The notes under the pieces: model-generated
Databases searched by the model: none
What the model was told of the DNA's origin: nothing
What the model saw: the letters and a program-made list of their open reading frames with translations, nothing else
Position numbers and translations under genes: made by a program
Part shown: one piece after another, positions 26,830 to 34,523 of the stretch
How the letters are laid out: each line of letters begins with the position of its first letter
Numbering within the stretch: position 1 is the stretch's first letter
Assembly (NCBI GenBank): GCA_023429135.1
Contig: JAEYWD010000086.1
Coordinates: 1-64,000, forward strand
From: Bacteroidota bacterium
GTDB taxonomy: Bacteria > Bacteroidota > Bacteroidia > Bacteroidales > JAAUTT01
DNA: 64,000 nt
Direction of reading: 5' to 3'

Positions 26830-26869
26830 AAAATGTAGCGACAGGTCGCGACCTGTCGCTACATTTTTT
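26828..26869. terminator. 42-bp perfect palindrome, bidirectional terminator
   Basis: A 21-base arm (A6-TGTAGCGACAGGTCG) is followed directly by its exact reverse complement, ending in T6. Both strands therefore encode a GC-rich hairpin with a U-run. It begins inside the stop codon of the DUF5020 gene and ends at the base before the ydcF-like gene's TAA. The stem core TGTAGCGACAGGTCGCGACCTGTCGCTACA is a repeat type I recall from Bacteroidota genomes, so it may also be a dispersed palindromic element. Confidence 0.85.
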
Positions 26870-27535
26870 TTAATTGTATTTAGGCGCAAAAACCATCAGT
26901 AATTTATAGGCCTGCAAAACATCTTCGGGTATTTTGTCGGCAACAATAAAGCCAAAAGCGGGATAGAGGAGCATTCGTTCCATCTCGCCCGACAGGTGGC
27001 GCAGCAAATCCTGTCCTTTCGATTTATAAAGCTCTACTTCCCGTTGAAAAAAGGTTTCGGCCGGAGTATTGATCACTTCAACTTGCGGAAATTCCTTTTT
27101 GAATGTTAAATACGCTCTGCGCTGGCGGTATGCATTCGATACCTTCAGAACCTTACTAATGCCGTTTCCGAATGTAAATTCGGGATTCAAATCGGAGAGA
27201 ATTTTTTGCATAAAGCGGAGGTTTTCTCCTGTATTAGTGGAGTTTGGCTCAATAATAATATCAGTTTCCGGAATCTGCGGATATTCTTTTAAAACAAGGT
27301 TCTTGAATTCAACGGCTTCAGGAAACATAAAATCGGCGCTTCCGGCGCCTACACCTCCTGTAAACAGAATTTTAGGAGCATATTTTTTGAGGTACAATTC
27401 GGCGCATTTTCGGGGAATTTTAAGATCGAAGTGTCCAAATCCAATAATAGCATCGGCTTTCTGCGGAGGTTGTTTAATGTAGAGAAAGTCGAATATGAGT
27501 TTAGCATTTTCAAGTACATTGTCAGTATAATCCAT
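26870..27535 (-). CDS. YdcF/ElyC family protein (DUF218)
   Basis: A 221-residue cytoplasmic DUF218 protein. The core has the Rossmann-like first strand (ADAIIGFGHFD), PKILFTGGVGAGSADFMFPEAVEF, then the acid/asparagine block IIIEPNSTNTGENLRF and a basic RQRRAYLTFKKEF segment. It lacks the N-terminal membrane helices of many SanA/ElyC relatives, so it is a soluble YdcF-type protein; YdcF binds SAM in vitro but the family's function is open. It is 5 bases downstream of the GntR gene in one operon. Confidence 0.8.
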   Translation of the reverse strand: MDYTDNVLENAKLIFDFLYIKQPPQKADAIIGFGHFDLKIPRKCAELYLKKYAPKILFTGGVGAGSADFMFPEAVEFKNLVLKEYPQIPETDIIIEPNSTNTGENLRFMQKILSDLNPEFTFGNGISKVLKVSNAYRQRRAYLTFKKEFPQVEVINTPAETFFQREVELYKSKGQDLLRHLSGEMERMLLYPAFGFIVADKIPEDVLQAYKLLMVFAPKYN

Positions 27536-27540
27536 AACAT

Positions 27541-28254
27541 TTAAAATAAGTTTCCAACTGAAAAATTTTGAGTGTTGCAGTAAATAATGCTGTAAATATT
27601 TAATTCGGACCGGCTGCAGATGAATTTGAAATTAATTTGCAATAAGGGATCGGTTTTCTTTATTTCGAGGTAGCTGATAGCCTCATCGCAGGGTTTTACA
27701 GCACGTATATCTTCCTCAACATTAATAAATTCGATGAGATATTTCTTTTTGAGAGTTTCCGATAAGGAATCGTTAACAAAAGGAGTAGTGCAGAAATCGG
27801 GCAATCCGATATCAGGGAGGTAAGTGAGTTCCAGAACAACAGGTTTACCATCAACTTTTCTTATCCTTTTCATAAAAATACATCCGGCATCAATCTGTTC
27901 CTTAGTTATGTCATAAAAAAAAGGATTTGGCCATACGGTTTTGTGAGGTTTTAGTATAAACTCGTTTGAGCTGTTGCGTGCTATACTCGAAAAACTTTTT
28001 ATACTCAGAATTCCTAGTTTGTTGCTACCCTCGGAAACAATACTACCTTTACCCTGTCTTTTTTCAATCTTTCCTTCTTTTTCCAAAGCCGAAAGCGCCT
28101 GACGAACTGTTGCCCGGGCCATTTTATATTTATATGCAAGATCAAGTTCAGAAGGAAGAAGGTCCCCTGCCTTATAACTGCCGGTGAGAATATCGTTTTT
28201 GAGAAGATGATACAGCTTTTTATATTGAGGAATTCTTTTTACCATATCAATCAT
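27541..28254 (-). CDS. GntR/HutC-type transcriptional regulator
   Basis: A 237-residue regulator. Winged helix-turn-helix of the GntR family at residues about 7-75 (YKKLYHLLKNDILTGSYKAGDLLPSELDLAYKYKMARATVRQALSALEKEGKIEKRQGKGS). A UTRA effector-binding domain covers about 90-235 (FMKRIRKVDGKPVVLELTYLPD; LLQINFKFICSRSELNIYSIIYC), placing it in the HutC subgroup that senses sugars, histidine derivatives or similar small ligands. The ligand cannot be read. Its only operon partner is the YdcF-like gene, an unusual pairing. The effector may act on the divergent promoter upstream. Confidence 0.9.
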   Translation of the reverse strand: MIDMVKRIPQYKKLYHLLKNDILTGSYKAGDLLPSELDLAYKYKMARATVRQALSALEKEGKIEKRQGKGSIVSEGSNKLGILSIKSFSSIARNSSNEFILKPHKTVWPNPFFYDITKEQIDAGCIFMKRIRKVDGKPVVLELTYLPDIGLPDFCTTPFVNDSLSETLKKKYLIEFINVEEDIRAVKPCDEAISYLEIKKTDPLLQINFKFICSRSELNIYSIIYCNTQNFSVGNLF

Positions 28255-28393
28255 ATTTCATAAGGCTAATATTAAATTAAAACAAGTTCTAAGTTCCAAG
28301 TTTTAAAATTGCAATTTTGAGATAATTAACATAAAAACAAAAAGTTTTCGTTTCGGGCATATAAAACTAATCAATTAATAACGGTCAGAAAGA

Positions 28394-28418
28394 TTGCATT
28401 TCATTTATCGAAATGCAA
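28394..28418. promoter_or_regulatory. Inverted repeat, candidate operator
   Basis: TTGCATTT (28394-28401) and AAATGCAA (28411-28418) form an 8-bp inverted repeat with 9 bases between. It lies upstream of the -7 element of the PASTA gene, in the interval shared with the GntR gene. Position fits a regulator site; binding by the GntR product is only a guess. Confidence 0.3.
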
Positions 28419-28431
28419 ACAAATATAATTT

Positions 28432-28439
28432 TATCTTTG
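28432..28439 (+). promoter_or_regulatory. -7 element for the PASTA/T9SS/rluD operon
   Basis: TATCTTTG matches TAnnTTTG, 31 bases before the GTG start of the PASTA protein gene; the -33 position is AAA. Confidence 0.45.
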
Positions 28440-28470
28440 CTTTCACGTTAACTTATTACGATTTGAAACA

Positions 28471-29283
28471 GTGAACAATTTAATAACATTTTTAAAAAGC
28501 AAAAGATTCTGGAAGCATTTTGCCTTTGCTGCAGCAGGAATAATTGTAGGTATTAACATTATTTTGTTGCTGCTTAAATTATATACTCATCACGGACAGG
28601 CACTTTCTGTTCCTGTTTTCGAAGGTCTTACCATGGAAGAAGCTCAGGAGCTGGCCAAGGATAAAAAGCTCCGGTTACAGGTAATCGATTCGGTTTTTAT
28701 TGGCGGAAAACCCGGAGGAACCATTGTTGCTCAAAATCCTTCACCGACATCAAAGGTGAAGGCGCGCCGTATTATTTTTATCACACTGAATGCGATAAGT
28801 CCTGAAAAGACCGATATGCCTAATGTAATTGGCTTTTCTTTAAGGCAGGCTCAGGACAATATCGAGAACCGGGGCCTGAAAGTAGGATACATAAATTATG
28901 TTCCCGATATTGCTACCAACTACGTTTTGAAACAGTTGTATAAAAACCGCGAAATAGCTCCAAATACAAAGATTAATAAAGGCTCCCGGATCGATCTTGT
29001 TGTAGGGATGGGTGTTAGCAGCGAAAGATCATCTTTGCCTAATCTGGTAGGTTTATCGCTCGATAATGCCCGCGAAACGTTGTCGAGGTCTTATTTAAAC
29101 CTTGGTGCGGTTATATTCGACAAGTCAGTTGAAACATATGACGACTCAATAAACGCAGTTATATGGCGTCAATCCCCGGCCTATCATAGCGGAAATACAA
29201 TAAATCTGGGATCGCCCATTGATGTTTTTCTTACTGTCGACCGGAGTAAAATTGGTGAAGCTGATACATTGTCAAAACAATAA
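28471..29283 (+). CDS. Membrane protein with three PASTA domains
   Basis: A 270-residue single-pass protein (start GTG; cytoplasmic stub, membrane helix about 16-38). Three tandem PASTA domains follow: about 40-108 (LSVPVFEGLTMEEAQEL...AQNPSP), 112-180 (MPNVIGFSLRQAQDNI...YKNREIAPN) and 185-260 (LPNLVGLSLDNARETL...QSPAYHSG). PASTA domains bind peptidoglycan and usually sit on penicillin-binding proteins or PASTA kinases; here there is no catalytic domain. It starts the operon with the T9SS cargo gene and rluD, an arrangement known in Bacteroidota. Confidence 0.88.
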   Translation: MNNLITFLKSKRFWKHFAFAAAGIIVGINIILLLLKLYTHHGQALSVPVFEGLTMEEAQELAKDKKLRLQVIDSVFIGGKPGGTIVAQNPSPTSKVKARRIIFITLNAISPEKTDMPNVIGFSLRQAQDNIENRGLKVGYINYVPDIATNYVLKQLYKNREIAPNTKINKGSRIDLVVGMGVSSERSSLPNLVGLSLDNARETLSRSYLNLGAVIFDKSVETYDDSINAVIWRQSPAYHSGNTINLGSPIDVFLTVDRSKIGEADTLSKQ

Positions 29284-29291
29284 TATTATTC

Positions 29292-31142
29292 ATGTTTCAG
29301 AAGCAGTGTCTGGTTTTAATGTTTATAGTGCTGTCGGTTTTTACCGCAAATTCCCAGGAATTCATTGTTCCTTCTATGGATTATCCGCCACTTCAGGAAA
29401 CTAAAACCAAAGAGCTGCGGGTAAAATCCGCTCAGATTTCCGACACCGTTTCGCTTCCTTTCTTCGACGACTTTTCAGGTCAACTCTCACCCTATCCTAA
29501 AGCTACCATGTGGCAGGATAGCTTTGTGTATATCAATAATTCACGAGCTGTTAACCCGTTATCCGTTGGGGTTGCTACCTTCGACGCACTTAACCAGAAA
29601 GGAAGAATATATACCCATGCCTCAGAGCTACCTTTTATTGCGGATGCTTTAACTTCAAAGCCAATATATCTGAATTACCCTGTGGGGTCAAATGCATTTT
29701 TATCTTTTTACTATCAACCTCAGGGTTATGGAGATTCAACGGAGGTTCAGGATTCACTTATGGTCGACTTTTATAGTCCCAGAAGTAAAAAATGGTGGAA
29801 TGTGTGGAGAGTTCAGGGTGGGGGACTGCATCCTTTTAAAGCTGTTATCCTGCCCATTAATGCCGATTCTTTTTTAATACGCGGTTTTCAGTTCCGCTTC
29901 CGGAACAAAGCCAGTATTCAGAAGAATTATTTTGATCAGGGGAAAATGGCAGATGTCGATCATTGGAACATCGATTATGTAAAACTCGATATCAACCGTT
30001 CTGCAAAAGATACAATAATGCGCGATGTTGCTTTCGAACGACCTGTTAGCTCTTTGCTGAACTACTATCAATCTATGCCATGGAAGCACTTTCAGGTGGC
30101 TTTTCAGCAAATTATGCGAAAGGATATTGATATTTATTACCGTAATAACGACTCCATAGGGCATAAGCCCGACCGTTATTTTAAAATTACCGACCTCAAA
30201 GGATCAAATGCAATCTCCTTCTACTCGGGAAACGAGAATATCAAGCCTCAGGAAGTTTATCATTTTAGTACCAAGCTGGAATATCCTTTTTTCACCGATG
30301 AAACAGACTCGGCCCGTTTCGAAGTTAAAAGCTACATTACTACCGAAAGCTATGATAATAAGATTAACGACACTACTCGTTTTATACAGGTGTTTTCCAA
30401 TTATTTTGCTTACGATGACGGTACTCCCGAATTAGGATATGGACTTTCGGGACAGGGTACTCTGAATGGAAAAGTTGCCTGTAGATTCACTTCCTATTAT
30501 CCCGACTCTCTTGCAGCAATTAAGATATTCTTTAACAGTACGGTTAATGAGATAACTGGAACCTATCCTTTTCGGCTGACAATTTGGTCGGCAACCACGT
30601 CTGGACCGGGGCAGGTAATTTACCAGTCGACATCTAAAAACATAGAAGAGTTTGGCAAATATTCGACCTTTTTGCTCGATAGCTCATTACTGATTAATGG
30701 TGATTTTTATGTGGGGTGGGAGCAGGCACACGAAAACTTTCTGAATGTGGGTATGGACAGAAACAGCTCAGGTGAAGACAGGCTGTTTTATAATACCGGT
30801 TTCTGGACAAAATCGTCATTTGATTATGCCACACTGATGATCCGTCCTGTTTTTGGTTCCCGTAAACTGGCTACTAATAACCCAACCAAACCCACTGTTG
30901 AGCAAAAAAAATATAAAATTTACCCTAATCCCACATCGGGTTTATTAAATATTGAATATCCCGATGCAGGCGAACAAACCATATATGCCACTTTGCTGAA
31001 TTCAACAGGAAAATTGATGCTTCAAACGGAAGTAACTTCTAATAAGTTATATTTGGAAGATATTCCGTCGGGGCTCTATTTTATTGTTTTAACCGAAGAC
31101 GGAAAAACAGTTTACAAAGGCAAAGTTTTAGTTCAACATTAA
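29292..31142 (+). CDS. T9SS type A sorting-domain secreted protein
   Basis: A 616-residue exported protein: N-terminal signal peptide (cleavage near TANSQ) and a large beta-rich region with strand patterns typical of MAM/Ig-type domains (PFFDDFSGQLSPYPKATMW; FRFRNKASIQ). The C-terminal 80 residues are a T9SS type A sorting domain (YKIYPNPTSGLLNIEY...LYLEDIPSGLYFIVLTEDGKTVYKGKVLVQ). The PNPTSG motif and the terminal KV-rich strand are the hallmark. Substrate or role of the body is unknown. It starts 8 bases after the PASTA gene stop. Confidence 0.85.
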   Translation: MFQKQCLVLMFIVLSVFTANSQEFIVPSMDYPPLQETKTKELRVKSAQISDTVSLPFFDDFSGQLSPYPKATMWQDSFVYINNSRAVNPLSVGVATFDALNQKGRIYTHASELPFIADALTSKPIYLNYPVGSNAFLSFYYQPQGYGDSTEVQDSLMVDFYSPRSKKWWNVWRVQGGGLHPFKAVILPINADSFLIRGFQFRFRNKASIQKNYFDQGKMADVDHWNIDYVKLDINRSAKDTIMRDVAFERPVSSLLNYYQSMPWKHFQVAFQQIMRKDIDIYYRNNDSIGHKPDRYFKITDLKGSNAISFYSGNENIKPQEVYHFSTKLEYPFFTDETDSARFEVKSYITTESYDNKINDTTRFIQVFSNYFAYDDGTPELGYGLSGQGTLNGKVACRFTSYYPDSLAAIKIFFNSTVNEITGTYPFRLTIWSATTSGPGQVIYQSTSKNIEEFGKYSTFLLDSSLLINGDFYVGWEQAHENFLNVGMDRNSSGEDRLFYNTGFWTKSSFDYATLMIRPVFGSRKLATNNPTKPTVEQKKYKIYPNPTSGLLNIEYPDAGEQTIYATLLNSTGKLMLQTEVTSNKLYLEDIPSGLYFIVLTEDGKTVYKGKVLVQH

Positions 31143-31143
31143 T

Positions 31144-32196
31144 ATGGCAGAAGAAGAATTTGAGTTGCAGGATGATGTTTCGGAAGAGCAATCGGAGTTA
31201 TTTGAACATTTTAAAATTGTAGTGGATAAAGGGCAGGCATTGCTTCGCCTGGATAAATTTCTCACTACCAAAATTCAGAATGCATCGCGCACCAAGGTTC
31301 AATATGCTGCCGAAGCTGGCAACATTCACGTCAATGGCAAGCCCGAAAAATCGAGTTATAAAGTAAAGCCTTCTGATGTTATTTCGGTAGTCTTACCGCA
31401 TCCTCCGCATGTAACGGAGTTAATTCCTGAAGATATTCCTTTAAACATTATGTATGAAGACGAACATTTGCTGATTGTTAATAAGGACGCAGGAATGGTT
31501 GTTCATCCCGGTTACGGGAATTACACAGGTACGCTGGTAAATGCTCTGGCCTGGCACCTGAAAGATAATCCTATGTTTTCGTCGGGAGAAATGCGCCCGG
31601 GGCTTGTACACCGTATTGATAAAGATACATCGGGTATTCTGGTTATTGCGAAAAATGATCTGGCGATGAATAAACTTGCAAGCCAGTTTTTTAATCGTAC
31701 TACCGACCGACGGTATGTGGCTCTTGTTTGGGGAGAATTGAAAGAAGACGAAGGAACGATCACAGGCCATATAGGTCGCAGTCCGAAAGACCGCAGGGTA
31801 ATGTGTGTTTACGAGGATGGGTCGGAAGGAAAACACGCTGTAACACATTGGAAAGTACTCGAGAGATTAGGTTATGTAACCCTTGTGGAATGTAAACTCG
31901 AAACCGGAAGGACTCACCAGATACGGGCTCATTTCAAACATATCAGGCATCCGTTGTTTAATGATGAGACCTATGGGGGCAACGAAATTTTGAAAGGAAC
32001 AACTTTTACTAAATATAAACAGTTTATTCAGAACTGTTTCAAAATATTACCCCGTCAGGCGCTTCATGCAAAATCGCTGGCCTTTGAACATCCTGTTACG
32101 GGTAAATGGTTGGAATTCGATTCCCCTGTTCCCAACGATATGCAGCAAGTGGTTGAAAAATGGAGAAATTATATCGCCAACCGGGAACTGGAATAA
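31144..32196 (+). CDS. rluD: Ribosomal large-subunit pseudouridine synthase (RluD-like)
   Basis: A 350-residue RluA-family enzyme that isomerises uridines of 23S rRNA (RluD class: helix 69, 1911/1915/1917). An N-terminal S4 RNA-binding domain (LRLDKFLTTKIQNASRTKVQYAAEAGNIHVNG, about 34-66) precedes the catalytic domain. The catalytic Asp is D159 in HRIDKDTSGILVIAK (156-170), followed by YVALVWGEL and the RTHQIRAHFKHIRHP block. Full length. It sits 1 base after the T9SS gene, so the three genes form an operon. rlmH, for the same helix 69, is 24 kb away. Confidence 0.93.
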   Translation: MAEEEFELQDDVSEEQSELFEHFKIVVDKGQALLRLDKFLTTKIQNASRTKVQYAAEAGNIHVNGKPEKSSYKVKPSDVISVVLPHPPHVTELIPEDIPLNIMYEDEHLLIVNKDAGMVVHPGYGNYTGTLVNALAWHLKDNPMFSSGEMRPGLVHRIDKDTSGILVIAKNDLAMNKLASQFFNRTTDRRYVALVWGELKEDEGTITGHIGRSPKDRRVMCVYEDGSEGKHAVTHWKVLERLGYVTLVECKLETGRTHQIRAHFKHIRHPLFNDETYGGNEILKGTTFTKYKQFIQNCFKILPRQALHAKSLAFEHPVTGKWLEFDSPVPNDMQQVVEKWRNYIANRELE

Positions 32197-32280
32197 GCAT
32201 GTTTCAGTATGATAGTTTTGCATAAATGTAAAACATTAGGCTAATCTAAATATCAGGAATAATAATAAAATGACTTAACT

Positions 32281-34425
32281 ATGAGAATCAGGCTTTTTAC
32301 TTTGCTTTTTAGTTTTTTTGTCTTTACCGGAAGTTTTGCCCAAAATGGGAATTTTACGATAAAAGATGTTGAAATTGGAATCCGCCGGGAGCTTGCAGCT
32401 TCAAACCTGGTAAATCTGCAATGGCGCGGAAAAACCTCATATTCTACTTTTCAGGATAATACTAATATCTATCAACTATCGGCTGATAAGCGGGACTCGG
32501 TGAAGCTTATGGATTTAACCGAACTAAACCGTATTATAACTGCGGGTAGCTTCCCTTCACTACAATGGATGCCTTATATTAACTGGGGAAACGATAACGA
32601 ATTTTATTTCTACGATTCCAACACATTTTATAGCATAGATGCGGTTGGTAAAAAAATAGCCACAGCTATTAAGCTGCCCGAAAGGGCTTCCAATATCTCA
32701 TTGTTTTTCGCCCGGAAGCAGATAGCGTATACAGTTGAAAATAATTTATATGTAGTTGGCGCCGACAGCAAAGCTATTCAGATTACCAGCGAAAAAAATA
32801 AGGATATTGTAAATGGGGAATCGGTTAGCCGTAATGAATTTGGAATTAACGAAGGCATTTTCTGGTCGCCCCAGGGGAATTACCTGGCATTTTACCGGAA
32901 GGATAACTCTAAAGTTGGAAATTATCCCCTGGTTGATATCATGGCCCGCGAAGCTGCTTTGGAGAACATAAAATATCCCATGGCCGGAATGTCAAGCGAA
33001 CATATAAGTCTTGGGATCTATGCTTTAGCTGACAAAAAAACGGTTTTTATAGAGAATAATGATACCGTTTCGGAGAAATACCTGACAAACATAAGTTGGT
33101 CGCCCGATGAAAAGAATATTTACATTCAGGTGCTTAACAGGGCTCAGAACCATATGAAAATGAATAAATATGGCGTTAACGACGGTGCTTTTGTAAAAAC
33201 GCTGTTCGAGGAGCAACACGAAAAATACGTGGAGCCGCAAAACAAACTGATTTTTCTGAAGAAAAACGCAGATTGTTTTTTGTATCAGAGCCGTCGTGAT
33301 GGTTTTAACCACGCTTACATTTACGATACCGAAGGGAATCTCATTAAGCAGCTTACATCAGGAGCCTGGGAAATGCTTAATATTTTATTGGTAGATAACA
33401 ACGATAATGTTTACTACACTTCAACCGAGGGAAGTGCTATCGAAGAGAATGGGTATAAAGTTAATGTTGCCACTTTAAAGAAGACCCGCTTAACAGCCGA
33501 TCCCGGAGTGCATAATGTGATTATAAGCGGTGATTTTAAATTCTATATTGATGTTTTCTCGAATACAACCACCCCACGAACAATAAAACTTATGGCCGAA
33601 GGTGGTAAGTTAAACAGGGTATTACTTAATTCGCCAAATAAACTTGCAGCTTACAATATGCCTGAAATGAAAATAGGCAATATAAAATCTACTGACGGAA
33701 CTACCGATCTATATTACCGGTTAATTAAGCCGGCCAATTTTGATCCGTCGAAGAAATACCCCGCTATTATTTATGTTTATGGAGGACCCCATAGTCAGTT
33801 GATTCAAAACCGTTGGCTTGGTGGCGCGCGTTTGTGGGATTATATGATGGCTCAAAAAGGTTATGTGATGCTTACCGTTGATAACAGGGGATCGGCAAAC
33901 CGCGGACTTTCTTTCGAAAATGTTATACATCGCCAGTGTGGCGTTGCTGAAATGCAGGATCAGATGGAGGGTGTTAAACTTCTTAAAAGTCTCGGTTATG
34001 TGGATATGCAGCGGGTTGGTGTGCATGGCTGGAGTTATGGCGGTTTTATGACCACCTCGCTTATGACTACCCATCCGGAAGTTTTTAAAGTTGGAGTTGC
34101 CGGAGGACCTGTAATCGATTGGAAATATTATGAAGTGATGTATGGCGAGCGTTATATGGACACTCCACAGGAAAACCCGGAGGGATATGCCTCTACATCG
34201 CTGGTTGCCAAAGCAAAAAGACTGAAAGGAAAATTACTGATTATCCATGGGGCAATAGATCCAACGGTGGTTTGGCAAAACAGTCTGGTGTTTATTAATG
34301 AATGTATTAAGAATCAGATTCCGGTTGATTATTTTGTTTATCCACGGGCAGAACACAACGTCCAGGGACAGGACAGAATGCATCTTATGAGCAAGATTAC
34401 AAGTTATTTTGATGATTATCTTTAA
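32281..34425 (+). CDS. S9-family prolyl oligopeptidase (dipeptidyl peptidase IV-like)
   Basis: A 714-residue exported serine peptidase: signal peptide (cleavage near GSFA-Q, residue about 21). The N-terminal beta-propeller (about 25-460; blades with WSPQGNYLAFYRKD and SWSPDEKNIYIQV) gates the active site. The C-terminal alpha/beta-hydrolase has GWSYGG with nucleophile S585, aspartate D660 (IHGAIDPTVVW) and H692 (RAEHNVQG). It would cleave post-proline dipeptides from peptides in the periplasm. Full length. A TAGTTTTG element (32213-32220) lies 60 bases upstream; a terminator-like hairpin follows the gene. Confidence 0.92.
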   Translation: MRIRLFTLLFSFFVFTGSFAQNGNFTIKDVEIGIRRELAASNLVNLQWRGKTSYSTFQDNTNIYQLSADKRDSVKLMDLTELNRIITAGSFPSLQWMPYINWGNDNEFYFYDSNTFYSIDAVGKKIATAIKLPERASNISLFFARKQIAYTVENNLYVVGADSKAIQITSEKNKDIVNGESVSRNEFGINEGIFWSPQGNYLAFYRKDNSKVGNYPLVDIMAREAALENIKYPMAGMSSEHISLGIYALADKKTVFIENNDTVSEKYLTNISWSPDEKNIYIQVLNRAQNHMKMNKYGVNDGAFVKTLFEEQHEKYVEPQNKLIFLKKNADCFLYQSRRDGFNHAYIYDTEGNLIKQLTSGAWEMLNILLVDNNDNVYYTSTEGSAIEENGYKVNVATLKKTRLTADPGVHNVIISGDFKFYIDVFSNTTTPRTIKLMAEGGKLNRVLLNSPNKLAAYNMPEMKIGNIKSTDGTTDLYYRLIKPANFDPSKKYPAIIYVYGGPHSQLIQNRWLGGARLWDYMMAQKGYVMLTVDNRGSANRGLSFENVIHRQCGVAEMQDQMEGVKLLKSLGYVDMQRVGVHGWSYGGFMTTSLMTTHPEVFKVGVAGGPVIDWKYYEVMYGERYMDTPQENPEGYASTSLVAKAKRLKGKLLIIHGAIDPTVVWQNSLVFINECIKNQIPVDYFVYPRAEHNVQGQDRMHLMSKITSYFDDYL

Positions 34426-34438
34426 ATTGATTGACTTA

Positions 34439-34514
34439 AAGAGGCTGTGTAATTAGTCCATAACCGGAAGTTGAGCTTGTCGAAACCTCATTGTCCGGCA
34501 CTACACAGCCTCTT
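34439..34514. terminator. Bidirectional terminator-like hairpin with internal repeat
   Basis: Arms 34439-34451 (AAGAGGCTGTGTA) and 34502-34514 pair perfectly over 13 bases. The 50-base loop contains TTGAGCTTGTCGAAAC, the reverse complement of a GTTTCGACAAGCTCAA-type motif seen in dispersed Bacteroidota repeats, framed by CCGG. It separates two convergent genes. Confidence 0.6.
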
Positions 34515-34523
34515 CTATACACG

